Shown here piece by piece: positions 8,550 to 15,505 of a DNA stretch of 64,000 nucleotides. The notes beneath the pieces are model-generated. The model saw nothing but the letters and a program-made list of their open reading frames with translations, did no database searches and was not told where the DNA came from. The stretch comes from Gp7-AA6 sp036395755 (GTDB lineage Bacteria; Acidobacteriota; Thermoanaerobaculia; UBA5066; Gp7-AA6): NCBI GenBank assembly GCA_036395755.1, contig DASWCZ010000016.1, positions 1 to 64,000 on the forward strand, given 5' to 3'. Positions within the stretch are counted from its first letter, which is position 1, and the number at the start of each line of letters is the position of its first letter. The position numbers were made by a program, and so were the translations under genes.

Positions 8550-8864
8550 ATGAGATACGTGATCAGCTGGTTCGAACGCCCACAGGGTTCACCCATCGAG
8601 TACGAGAATGCCCAGAAGCGAATCCTTGAGGTATTCGGTCAATGGAAGCCGCCCGCCAATTTCAAGATCGAATTCTTCGTGATACGAGTCGGCGAGTGGG
8701 GTGGGCATATGCTGGTAGAGTGCGACGATCCGGTGGCCATTCACAAGTTTTGCTCGATGCTTCCTGCTTTCGTATTCGAGGCGCGCCCCGTCATTACGGT
8801 CGAGGAAGCCGTCCGCGGCGAACTCGAGGTAATTACCTGGCGAGATGGACTGAAACGCAAGTGA
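8550..8864 (+). CDS. Cassette-borne DUF3303-family small protein
   Basis: A 104-residue cytoplasmic protein beginning MRYVISWFERPQGSPIEYEN, with a Trp-rich core (GQWKPPANFKIEFFVIRVGEWG). These are hallmarks of the DUF3303 family, thought to adopt a ferredoxin-like alpha/beta fold; the function is unknown. ATG 8550 is preceded by AGGAGG at 6-base spacing; the nearer ATG at 8544 abuts that Shine-Dalgarno sequence and is unlikely. Single-gene cassette with exactly matched ends (TTAGCC and GGCTAAC). Confidence 0.75.
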   Translation: MRYVISWFERPQGSPIEYENAQKRILEVFGQWKPPANFKIEFFVIRVGEWGGHMLVECDDPVAIHKFCSMLPAFVFEARPVITVEEAVRGELEVITWRDGLKRK

Positions 8865-8899
8865 TGGTGGGAATCGCCTTCGGCTCCGCTCAGACCGCG

Positions 8900-8959
8900 G
8901 GCTAACAACGGCATGCAGCAGACGGCGCAGCGCGCCGCCGCTGATGCCGAGCGTTATGC
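8900..8959 (+). repeat. attC site 9 (60 bp, classical 59-base-element size)
   Basis: R'' GGCTAAC (8900-8906), arms GGCATGCAGC and GCTGATGCC, R' GTTATGC (8953-8959). It is the shortest complete site here and most like classical mobile-integron attC sites. Confidence 0.82.
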
Positions 8960-9124
8960 GTCGGGAAGTTCCGGTCAGCGGCGTCGGCTCGGCAGCGCGC
9001 CGCGCGCCCGGCCGTCCCCGGCGATCGCAGCACTGGAGCCTAGGAAAGGCAGAATCACTCGTGGCGAACGGACCCGCTTCGGGGAGCTCCTCGGCGAGGC
9101 CAGGTCTCGGCTTTTCGCGTCGCC
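8960..9124. other. Geneless cassette 10, probably a deletion product
   Basis: Between two attC sites there are 165 bases without a credible gene. The cassette begins TTATGC but its attC R'' is GTCTAAC, so its two ends do not match. The simplest reading is fusion of two cassettes by deletion. Confidence 0.45.
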
Positions 9125-9212
9125 GTCTAACGTGGCGTTGCAGCGGACTCGCCGCCCTCGCTTTCGCTCGGGCCGCTCGCTTCGCTCGCCGCTGAACGCC
9201 CGACCGTTAGGC
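9125..9212 (+). repeat. attC site 10 (88 bp, common class, shortened centre)
   Basis: R'' GTCTAAC (9125-9131), common-class arms, R' GTTAGGC (9206-9212). The centre is about nine bases shorter than in the 97-bp copies: one CGCTCGCTCGG-type step is missing. Confidence 0.82.
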
Positions 9213-9228
9213 GACCCGGAGACACGCC

Positions 9229-9621
9229 ATGACCAAAGAGGGAGAACGGACGCGGGGCTAAGATCGACGCTCTCCATCCAGCCCTCGAGGCAACCCGGGG
9301 TTCTTCCGCACGGAGCTCCTCACCGAGCAATCGACAAACTACGCCGAGCCGTCCATCGAGGCCTACGACGAGCGCAGAGCGAAGCAGCTTGAGTTTTGGA
9401 AAGCCCAGAATGGCCAGCAATCCGGCGACCCGGCGAAGCTCGCGCGAGCACTCATCATGATCGGCAGCCAGGAGCCACCGCCGCGCCGCTTTATCGCCGG
9501 CGCCGATGCCATTGCCACGGCGGAGCAGAAGGTCGCCGATCTGAAGGCGCAGATCGACGCCCACCGGGATCTCTCGACGTCGCTCGCTTTCGGCCGAGAG
9601 CCCGCCGTACGGGCGATATAG
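9229..9621 (+). pseudogene. Truncated SDR-family oxidoreductase in a cassette
   Basis: An ATG at 9229 opens only ten codons before a TAA at 9259. The same frame then stays open to a TAG at 9619 and encodes the C-terminal part of a short-chain dehydrogenase: NPGFFRTELLTEQSTNYAEP, KQLEFWKAQNGQQSGDPAKL, RRFIAGADAIATAEQKVADL. The N-terminal Rossmann fold and the YxxxK active site are missing, so the cassette carries an internally deleted gene. The ATG sits 16 bases after attC site 10, as in intact cassettes, which suggests the deletion happened inside a normal cassette. It is overlooked by ATG-based gene finding. Confidence 0.75.
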
Positions 9622-9656
9622 TGGAGTTTTCGCGTGAACGGCTGGACGGGGAGGTC

Positions 9657-9753
9657 GCCTAACATGGTGTTGCAGCGGACTCGCCGCCCTCGCATTTGCT
9701 CGGGCCGCTCGCTGCGCTCGCTCGGGTCGCCGCTGAATGCCCGACCGTTAGAC
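9657..9753 (+). repeat. attC site 11 (97 bp, common class)
   Basis: R'' GCCTAAC (9657-9663), common core, R' GTTAGAC (9747-9753). TTAGAC begins the next cassette and is complemented by its own R'' GTCTAAC at 10134. Confidence 0.88.
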
Positions 9754-9761
9754 TGCGCAAA

Positions 9762-10106
9762 ATGAAGAGCGCTGGCACCCTCTTCGAGCTAATCCAGCGT
9801 CTGGACGAGGTCGAAGACAGCGACCCCTCTCATCCACTGGTTATCTACGCGCAGAATGGCGCCGATGCGGGGCGAAACAGTCCGGCGCTTATCTGCCCGC
9901 GTAGTGAGGGTGGTGGCCTCGCGTGTCCGCTCGACACGTCCCTCTCTGAGGTACTAAGCGTTGAGCAGGCACGCGACGCGATCGCGGTGTGGTCGGCATG
10001 GCGCGGCGGAATCACACCTTCGCCCGAAGATCGATTCCGTACGGTCATATTCTTCTCGGGGCACGGCGCCTACTTCCCACTCGAATCGGATCGCGAGGGC
10101 ATGTAG
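9762..10106 (+). CDS. Cassette-borne hypothetical protein
   Basis: A 114-residue acidic protein with no signal peptide or membrane segment and no family I recognise. It includes SHPLVIYAQNGADAGRNSP near residues 23-41 and a C-terminal half with FRTVIFFSGHGAYFPLESD. ATG 9762 is only 8 bases after attC site 11, leaving no room for a normal leader; translation may depend on upstream coupling or on leaderless initiation. The cassette ends (TTAGAC and GTCTAAC) match, so it is an intact mobile unit. Confidence 0.55.
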   Translation: MKSAGTLFELIQRLDEVEDSDPSHPLVIYAQNGADAGRNSPALICPRSEGGGLACPLDTSLSEVLSVEQARDAIAVWSAWRGGITPSPEDRFRTVIFFSGHGAYFPLESDREGM

Positions 10107-10133
10107 CGTGCCTGGTGCAGGTGCTCCGGCACC

Positions 10134-10212
10134 GTCTAACATGGCGTTGCAGCGGACTCACCCTGCTCGCTTCGCTCGCATCGGCTCGTCGCTGAACGCT
10201 CGACCGTTAGGC
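10134..10212 (+). repeat. attC site 12 (79 bp, common class, shortened)
   Basis: R'' GTCTAAC (10134-10140), L'' TTGCAGCGG, shortened centre (ACTCACCCTGCTCGCTTCGC), L' CGCTGAACGC, R' GTTAGGC (10206-10212). Confidence 0.85.
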
Positions 10213-10238
10213 CGCTCAAACACCATAAGGAGGTTAGC

Positions 10239-10704
10239 ATGATGCGACGCGTTGCCCTTGTAGTCGTGGCGGTCCACATGCCCTTCCTGACCGCCGGTAA
10301 CCGACGACGAGCTCACTACACTCAAACGCGAGTACGCCGACGTTCTCGCCCTTCAGGGCACGTCGAAGGGCGAAATTCTAGCCGTCGCCCGGATTCTGCG
10401 AGCGAATCCCGAGATGGCGATCGACCGCACGGCGGCGAGTGGCGAATATTGCTTCAAGAGCGGCCTCGGTACCATGGTTCACTTCGCTGCTCAGCCGGAG
10501 CGCAGATCGGAGGGCGTTCTGTACGAGTTCGACGCCTCTGGCCTGATCGCGGCAGGCCTGGACCCGGCGCGCATGAAACAGCTACCCGAACTGGGCCGAA
10601 TGACCCCTGGTGTGTGGTATTTCCTTCCAAAGGGGCAACTGGACCCGCATCACGCACATGCGATGCCCGATCCCACGATCGCAATTGCTGTCAAGGTCAA
10701 GTAA
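10239..10704 (+). pseudogene. Frameshifted exported protein gene in a cassette
   Basis: AAGGAGG precedes ATG 10239, which begins a signal-peptide-like sequence (MMRRVALVVVAVHMPFLTAG). After about 20 codons that frame becomes Arg-rich and implausible. A second frame, opening around 10291 and closing at 10704, gives good protein sequence: DELTTLKREYADVLALQGTS, MAIDRTAASGEYCFKSGLG and MTPGVWYFLPKGQLDPHHAH. One base gained or lost near 10290-10305 would join them into a protein of about 155 residues. The family is unknown. A sequencing error cannot be excluded. Confidence 0.6.
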
Positions 10705-10715
10705 ATCGAGGAGCG

Positions 10716-10741
10716 GCCTAACACTCCGCAAGCCGTTAGGC
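10716..10741 (+). repeat. attC site 13, deleted remnant (26 bp)
   Basis: R'' GCCTAAC (10716-10722) is followed after only 12 bases by R' GTTAGGC (10735-10741). Both inner arms and the centre are gone, so it should fold as a single short hairpin and is probably a poor substrate for the integrase. Confidence 0.65.
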
Positions 10742-11076
10742 GGGCAGGCTACGATCACCTCGAGACTTCTGCTGCGGCACTGTGCCTTTGGGCTCACTGT
10801 CTTTCTCGTCAGGCACGTTCCCACCGCGGTTTGGGCGGCTCCGGTCCCCGGAGCCCCGCGGAAGGCGATACGCATGCTAGCCGGCCACCTCCACAACACG
10901 TGAATTGCCGCCCGCCGTCCAGCCAACCGTTGGACGGCATCTGCATAGCTGAAATATCTGCGATTGAGGCTGGAGGAGAAGCGCCATGCGCGGTGTCATA
11001 ATCAGCTTCGCCACGACCGTGTGGTTGTTTATACCCTGGTGTGGCATTCGGCGTCGACAATAAGGAGCCTTCGGCC
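10742..11076 (+). other. Degraded 5' part of cassette 14
   Basis: No complete gene. A signal-peptide-like frame without a usable start codon (LLLRHCAFGLTVFLVRHVP, then AAP) ends at 10903. A second small frame, ATG 10986 to TAA 11063 (25 residues, hydrophobic, starting MRGVIISFATTVWLFIP), has a strong GGAGGAG upstream. Its stop codon overlaps the AAGGAG of the next gene, so it could be a leader peptide or a truncated exported gene. Confidence 0.35.
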
Positions 11077-11382
11077 GTGGATACAGGCGGAATGGCGATG
11101 ACCGTGTTGGAAGCTCAAGTTGCTCAACCGAACTGGCCCAAGCTCAGTCAGGCCTATGCCGAAAAGACGAGGAATTTGCCTCCGGGTCTCGTCCAGACCT
11201 TCTTGGTCCAAAGCCGGACTGACACCACCGTATGGAGAATCATCTCCGTATGGGAGAGCCAGGCGGCGTTAGACGATATGCGCCGCACTACGGAAACCCC
11301 CGGAGGAGTCCTCATCTTTCGGGCAGCGGGAGCTGAGCCGACGCTGAGCGTCTACAGCGTTAAGCAGCAAGTGCGGCATTAG
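11077..11382 (+). CDS. Cassette-borne antibiotic-biosynthesis-monooxygenase-like small protein
   Basis: About 101 residues, with a start like MAMTVLEAQVAQPNWPKLSQ followed by FLVQSRTDTTVWRIISVWES. This is the pattern of small dimeric alpha/beta-barrel (ABM-like) proteins. No catalytic residues can be assigned, and a stress or detoxification role is only a guess. GTG 11077 is chosen because AAGGAG lies 9 bases upstream; ATG 11092 is the alternative. Its upstream neighbour is a 25-codon frame whose stop overlaps this ribosome binding site, which suggests translational coupling. Confidence 0.65.
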   Translation: MDTGGMAMTVLEAQVAQPNWPKLSQAYAEKTRNLPPGLVQTFLVQSRTDTTVWRIISVWESQAALDDMRRTTETPGGVLIFRAAGAEPTLSVYSVKQQVRH

Positions 11383-11407
11383 GCGTGGGCAACCGCTTCG
11401 AACTGCC

Positions 11408-11504
11408 GTCCAACATGGCGTTGCAGGGGACTCGCCGCCCTCGCATTCGCTTGGGCCGCTCACTGCGCTCGCTCGGCTCGCTGCTGAGCGCCCGACCGTT
11501 AGGC
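11408..11504 (+). repeat. attC site 14 (97 bp, common class, degenerate R'')
   Basis: R'' GTCCAAC (11408-11414) has two changes from the complement of the cassette start (TTAGGC). The common core follows and R' is GTTAGGC (11498-11504). This is the last attC recognised in the array. Confidence 0.82.
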
Positions 11505-11544
11505 GGCGGAGTAGGCCTACCACCGAGCGAGGAGGAATATCGCT

Positions 11545-12309
11545 ATGGACAGTGTCCCGAACGTGAGCGGCGATAGTCGTCGGCTTGCCCAGGCGCGAGG
11601 GGCGTCGGTACAGACATACGCAAGGATCGCCGGAGTCCTGTTCCTGCTCTCGATCGTCGCGGGTGGCTTCGGTGAGTTCTACGTTCCATCCAAGCTAATT
11701 GTGTCAGCCGACGCTACCGCCACGGCGAGGAACATCATTGCTTCTGACTCGCTGTTCCGCCTGGGCTTCGCCATCTACCTCATAGAAGCCGTGTGTGATA
11801 TTGCGCTGACGCTGTTGCTTTACGTACTTCTTAGGCCCGTCCGCAAGGACCTTGCCCTTCTCGCTGCATTCTTCGGGCTCGTATCCACCGCCCTCTTCGG
11901 CGTTGCCGAGCTCTTCTACTTTGCAGCTGCGCTCATCTTGGGAGGCGCTAATTATCTGAAGACCTTTTCGCCTGATCAACTGAATACTCTTGCCCTGCTC
12001 TCGCTCAAGTTGTACGGATATGGTGGTGGAATATTCATGGTGTTCTACGGCGTCGCCTCCGTTCTCCGCGGGTACTTGATCTTTCGATCGGGCTACCTTC
12101 CCAAGGCCCTCGGCGTCCTTCTGGTGCTCGCCGGTCTCGGGTTTGTCACGAAGAACTTCGCGTTGGTCCTGGCGCCGGCATACGCATCCGACGGCCTTCT
12201 CTTGCCGATGGTTCTCGCTGCCATGTCGCTGACCCTGTGGTTGCTCGTGAGGGGCGTCGACGCTCCGAAGTGGGAAGCGAAAGCAGCGGCCTTCGAGAAA
12301 CCACATTAG
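11545..12309 (+). CDS. DUF4386-family membrane protein, last cassette-like gene
   Basis: A 254-residue protein with about six transmembrane helices, matching the DUF4386 family in its TYARIAGVLFLLSIVAGGFGE opening (first 20 residues shown by position about 24-44) and in SDSLFRLGFAIYLIEAVCDI. The function of the family is unknown. ATG 11545 has AGGAGG 7 bases upstream and lies 40 bases after attC site 14, like a cassette gene, but no attC follows its stop. It may be the terminal cassette that lost its attC, or the first chromosomal gene. Confidence 0.8.
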   Translation: MDSVPNVSGDSRRLAQARGASVQTYARIAGVLFLLSIVAGGFGEFYVPSKLIVSADATATARNIIASDSLFRLGFAIYLIEAVCDIALTLLLYVLLRPVRKDLALLAAFFGLVSTALFGVAELFYFAAALILGGANYLKTFSPDQLNTLALLSLKLYGYGGGIFMVFYGVASVLRGYLIFRSGYLPKALGVLLVLAGLGFVTKNFALVLAPAYASDGLLLPMVLAAMSLTLWLLVRGVDAPKWEAKAAAFEKPH

Positions 12310-12459
12310 AGGCGACCGGTCTACCCCACCACACCGGGCAGTGGGCCATGCGATTCCTCTGATGAAACCGGCGACGGCGCACCACCGTAATAAGATCCAG
12401 CTCGAGGTCACCCTCGGCCTCTGGCCAGTTCTGAGGAGCGTCCGCATCCCGGAGCAAAT
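12310..12459. other. Array-to-chromosome junction, no gene
   Basis: No attC boxes, no credible frame and no terminator are visible here. The array boundary lies somewhere between 11504 and the FAD monooxygenase. Confidence 0.4.
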
Positions 12460-12531
12460 ATGACTCGCACGACGAACGCACGGCTCGCCGGCTTCATGTT
12501 TCTCTCCATTCTGGAACGACGAAATAGCTAG
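12460..12531 (+). pseudogene. N-terminal gene fragment (DUF4386-like)
   Basis: GGAGCAAAT precedes an ATG opening MTRTTNARLAGFMFLSILE, then a stop after 23 codons. The sequence resembles the first helix of small multi-TM proteins of the DUF4386 kind. The rest of the gene is absent; sequence similarity is judged by eye only. Confidence 0.45.
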
Positions 12532-12559
12532 GATCCGATCCGGCAAATTGCCAGGCGCG

Positions 12560-14134
12560 ATGGACACCGAAGTTCTGGTCGTCGGAGCCGGCCCGACCGG
12601 GCTGATGCTCGCCAATCAACTCGGTCGGCGAGGCGTTCGCCCGATAATCATCGACCGGCACGCTGGACCGTCTCTCCAGACCAGAGCCCTGGGCGTACAG
12701 GCGCGCACGCTCGAGATCTATTCGCACCTTGGCATCGTCGAGCGGGCCCTCGAATTGGGGAAACGCGCCACCGGCGCCAACCTGTGGGCGCAAGGGCGGC
12801 CGGCTGCGCGCATCCCGTTGGGTGACATCGGGCGCGATCTGAGTCCCTATCCTTTTCTTCTGATCCTGGGCCAGGACGACAACGAACGGCTGCTGGGGGA
12901 AGCCCTTCGTCAATGGGGCATCGCCGTCCGGTGGGACACGGAACTCGTCGGTCTGGCGCAGGAAGCCGATCGAGTCAAGGCCACGCTCAAGCAGCCCGAC
13001 GGCACGAGCCGGGAGATCACGGCCGCTTGGGTCGCGGGATGCGATGGCGCGCGCAGCGCGGTGCGCGATCTCTCCGGGATCGCGTTCCAGGGCGCACCTT
13101 ATGAGCACGTGTTTTTCGTCGCCGATACGCAAATGACGGGACCGATGGTGCCGGACGAGATCAACGTGTATCTGTGGCGCGAAGGATTCCACCTGTTTTT
13201 CCCGATGCGCGGGACCGATCACTGGCGGATCGTGGGAATCGTCCCGCCGGCCTTGCGTGGGCGAGACGATCTCGCCTTCGAAGACGTGCTTCCCTCGATC
13301 CGCGAGGAAGCGGGAACCAGGTTGTCCTTTCAGGAATGCAGCTGGTTCTCGACTTATCGCATCCATCACCGCCGCGCCGAGCGCTTTCGCGACCGCCGCT
13401 GTTTCCTGTTAGGCGACGCGGCGCACATACACAGCCCGGTCGGCGCGCAGGGCATGAACACCGGCCTTCAGGATGCGTACAACCTGGGTTGGAAGCTGGC
13501 TCTCGTCCTGTCGGGAGCCGCGGGAGCGGCGGTCCTCGACACCTACGAGGACGAGCGCATCCCAGTCGCCCGGCGCCTGCTCGTCACGACCGACCGGGCG
13601 TTCTCGCTGGCCGTTTCCGACAGAACGCTGGCCGGGTTCTTCCGGACGCGGGTCATGGCGAAGATCCTGGCTCTTGCGATGAGATTCGATCGGATGCAAA
13701 AGCTCGTCTTTCGCACGATTTCCCAGATCGGCATTCAGTACCGCGGCAGCCCTCTATCGGAAACGCTGCCGGGCCTGCCCGACGCCGCGCCGCGCGCCGG
13801 CGATCGTTTTCCGTGGATGCGCCTCAAGCTTTCGGCGGACGGTCCCGCCGAGGACCTATTCCGAAAACTCGACGACACGCGATTCAATTTGATCGTGATC
13901 GGGCAACCCGTCCCTCCGAGCGGGATGCTCGGTCCCGGCGACCTGCTGCGCGCGCATGCGATTCCGAGCGATCCCGCCAACGATCGTGAGCTCGAGCACG
14001 CGAACATTCCCCGGCCTTCTTTCTACCTTCTGCGTCCGGACTGCCATGTCGGACTTTCGGGAATTCGCATGGAAGCCGATGCAATGACACGTTACTTCTC
14101 CGAGCGTCTCGGCTTCGGAGCCCGGGTTGTGTAA
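12560..14134 (+). CDS. FAD-dependent aromatic-ring-type monooxygenase (PF01494-like)
   Basis: A 524-residue class A flavoprotein monooxygenase. The dinucleotide motif VVGAGPTGLMLANQLGRRG is at the N-terminus. The DG motif appears as GCDGARSAVR near residues 163-172, and GDAAHIHSPVGAQGMNTGLQ near 284-303 binds the FAD ribityl chain. These enzymes hydroxylate phenolic or polyketide substrates with NAD(P)H and O2; the substrate is unknown. A C-terminal thioredoxin-like tail of this family is suggested by the last 100 residues. ATG 12560 is used; a TTG at 12548 is in frame. A TTAGGC in the GDAAH codons is coincidental and not an attC. Confidence 0.88.
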   Translation: MDTEVLVVGAGPTGLMLANQLGRRGVRPIIIDRHAGPSLQTRALGVQARTLEIYSHLGIVERALELGKRATGANLWAQGRPAARIPLGDIGRDLSPYPFLLILGQDDNERLLGEALRQWGIAVRWDTELVGLAQEADRVKATLKQPDGTSREITAAWVAGCDGARSAVRDLSGIAFQGAPYEHVFFVADTQMTGPMVPDEINVYLWREGFHLFFPMRGTDHWRIVGIVPPALRGRDDLAFEDVLPSIREEAGTRLSFQECSWFSTYRIHHRRAERFRDRRCFLLGDAAHIHSPVGAQGMNTGLQDAYNLGWKLALVLSGAAGAAVLDTYEDERIPVARRLLVTTDRAFSLAVSDRTLAGFFRTRVMAKILALAMRFDRMQKLVFRTISQIGIQYRGSPLSETLPGLPDAAPRAGDRFPWMRLKLSADGPAEDLFRKLDDTRFNLIVIGQPVPPSGMLGPGDLLRAHAIPSDPANDRELEHANIPRPSFYLLRPDCHVGLSGIRMEADAMTRYFSERLGFGARVV

Positions 14135-14160
14135 ACCGCTGCCGGGAACTCGACGCCGAA

Positions 14161-14286
14161 ACCTGTGCGAGTTCACTCGAGGAGCCGTCGGACATGGCGT
14201 ATGGCGCCCGTCGCGGTATGGTGAAGGATAAGTGGGGTAACACCTGGCAAATCGCCACCCACACAGGAGATCGCGATGGCTCCTGA
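14161..14286 (+). pseudogene. C-terminal fragment of a VOC/PhnB-like protein
   Basis: An open frame ending at 14286 encodes EPSDMAYGARRGMVKDKWGN followed by TWQIATH. This is the characteristic end of PhnB-like glyoxalase/VOC proteins. Nothing of the N-terminal part is found upstream, and the frame overlaps the start of the next gene by 11 bases. Similarity is recognised by eye. Confidence 0.55.
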
Positions 14287-14818
14287 CGAATCGATGCAAC
14301 GGACGTTCGGCGGCACCCCTCGACGGGCGGCGATGAGCTCTCACCGGCTCATGAATCGGCTTTTCGCGGCCGTTGCAGGGTTGCTCGCGTGCATCGGCTG
14401 TGCGACGTCAGGCAGCACGAGCGATGCGGCGTCTCAGATTCTGCGCCTGGACACGGAGTGGTCGCAGGCGGCCCAGAGGCGCGATGCCGACCGGGTCGTG
14501 TCCTTCTGGGCCGACGACGCGACCGTGTTCCCGCCTGGCAGTCCTCCCGTCATTGGAAAGTCGGCCATCCGGGAGTTCGTTGCGAAAAGCTTCCAAACGC
14601 CCGGTTTCAGCATTTCCTGGAAGACGACCAGCGTTGTCGTTTCCCGCAGCGGTGACTTTGCCTACGCGACCGGCACGAATCGGGTGACTTTCAGCGGTGC
14701 CGAGGGGAAGCAAGTCGCGATGGATGGTAAGGCCGTGACCGTCTGGCGCAGAGAGCCAGGAGGCGTATGGAAGTGCGTGATCGACATCTGGAACGACGTC
14801 TCGCCGCCTTCGCGGTGA
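14276..14818 (+). CDS. Exported YybH/SnoaL-like NTF2-fold protein
   Basis: A product of up to 180 residues with a hydrophobic segment and Cys (LFAAVAGLLACIGC, about residues 28-41) that could be a lipoprotein or ordinary signal sequence. The domain that follows is typical of the YybH/DUF4440 group: LRLDTEWSQAAQRRDADRVV, SFWADDATVFPPG, and C-terminal WRREPGGVWKCVIDIWN. The function of such proteins is mostly unknown. GGAG stands about 9 bases before ATG 14276; ATG 14333 or 14351 would place the signal peptide nearer the N-terminus and cannot be excluded. Confidence 0.75.
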   Translation: MAPDESMQRTFGGTPRRAAMSSHRLMNRLFAAVAGLLACIGCATSGSTSDAASQILRLDTEWSQAAQRRDADRVVSFWADDATVFPPGSPPVIGKSAIREFVAKSFQTPGFSISWKTTSVVVSRSGDFAYATGTNRVTFSGAEGKQVAMDGKAVTVWRREPGGVWKCVIDIWNDVSPPSR

Positions 14819-14847
14819 GCGCGGACGTTCGGCGACCTGGAGAGAAA

Positions 14848-15036
14848 ATGCCATTCAAGAGTCAAGCACAGCGGAGGAAGTTCGCCGAGCTCCTGGTCAA
14901 AGGCCAGATCTCCAATAAGACCTTCGAAGAATGGAATCGCGAGACGGGAGCGGCGAAGCTTCCGGAACGCGTCAAGCACAAGGCCCTGATGAACGGGAAG
15001 ACATCCACGATGGAGTACGCACTCGAGAGAAGCTGA
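14848..15036 (+). CDS. Small basic protein of unknown function
   Basis: A 62-residue protein starting MPFKSQAQRRKFAELLVKG, with a Lys/Arg-rich helical core and KLPERVKHKALMNGK. It resembles small conserved proteins, often phage-linked, that open with a FKSxAQRRKF motif; no function is known. ATG 14848 has GGAG about 8 bases upstream. It follows the NTF2-fold gene by 29 bases and may be cotranscribed. Confidence 0.65.
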   Translation: MPFKSQAQRRKFAELLVKGQISNKTFEEWNRETGAAKLPERVKHKALMNGKTSTMEYALERS

Positions 15037-15208
15037 AAATTCCGTTCCTGCGGATCCCGAAATCAATAGGATCCAGACTGGATCGAAGCGACTCGACCGA
15101 TTCCGGAGGACACTTGGCCAGGAAGAGGAATACACGAGCGAGCAATCCCCCGCAGTTTCTGGGCACGCTGAAGCGTTTTCCGCCCGACCCGGGCATCTGG
15201 GCGGCGCT

Positions 15209-15487
15209 GTGGGATCCCCCCACGTTTTTACGGGGAAGCCGCACCTGTCGCACCATCTCGGCGCCATGTCCGACGTGGCCCGCCGGGAAAGCGACCAATT
15301 CGTGCTCCGCGACGAATCGGAAAGGATGGGCAGGAGATTCTCTTTCAAGAAAGTCTTTTCGGACATCACGCCGACCTCCTTTACGCAAACGCTCCACCTC
15401 CGCGAGTCCGGCGGCGAGTTGAAGGCATTTCTGACCATTCGCGCGACGAGATCCACGAAGAGAGCATCGTCCAGAAGCCGTCCGTAG
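15209..15487 (+). pseudogene. Possible gene remnant in a 469-bp gap
   Basis: The interval 15037-15505 has no intact gene. This frame contains one credible protein stretch (RRFSFKKVFSDITPTSFTQT and GGELKAFLTIRATR), like the end of small secreted DUF1579-type proteins. The remainder is low-complexity read-through and no proper start exists. I treat it as a decayed C-terminus. Confidence 0.35.
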
Positions 15488-15505
15488 TCTGTTTGGAGCT
15501 GATAC

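Larger units (their letters stand above)
1..12309 (+). mobile_element. Integron gene-cassette array (left end outside window)
   Basis: Fourteen attC-like sites lie between genes that nearly all read on the plus strand. Start codons often sit within 10 to 60 bases after the preceding attC, which is the classical cassette layout. Each site runs from an R'' box (usually GCCTAAC) through an imperfect palindrome to an R' box (usually GTTAGGC). No integrase gene or attI site is present, so the platform should lie to the left. The right limit is uncertain: the last attC ends at 11504 and one more cassette-like gene follows without its own attC. Presence of an array is seen in the sequence; chromosomal location is inferred from the housekeeping genes to the right. 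Confidence 0.88.

Noticed and set aside
11378..11384. ATTAGGC at the end of the ABM-like gene
   Set aside because: No G before TT, no paired R'' box, and the true attC follows at 11408.
1900..11523. Short ORFs containing MALQRTRRPR or WRCSGLAALAF in and around attC sites
   Set aside because: They are translations of the palindromic attC core and recur wherever the site does; no ribosome binding sites or conserved protein character.
13409..13415. GTTAGGC inside the FAD monooxygenase gene
   Set aside because: Encodes the conserved LLGDAAH motif; no R'' or palindrome nearby, so not an attC.
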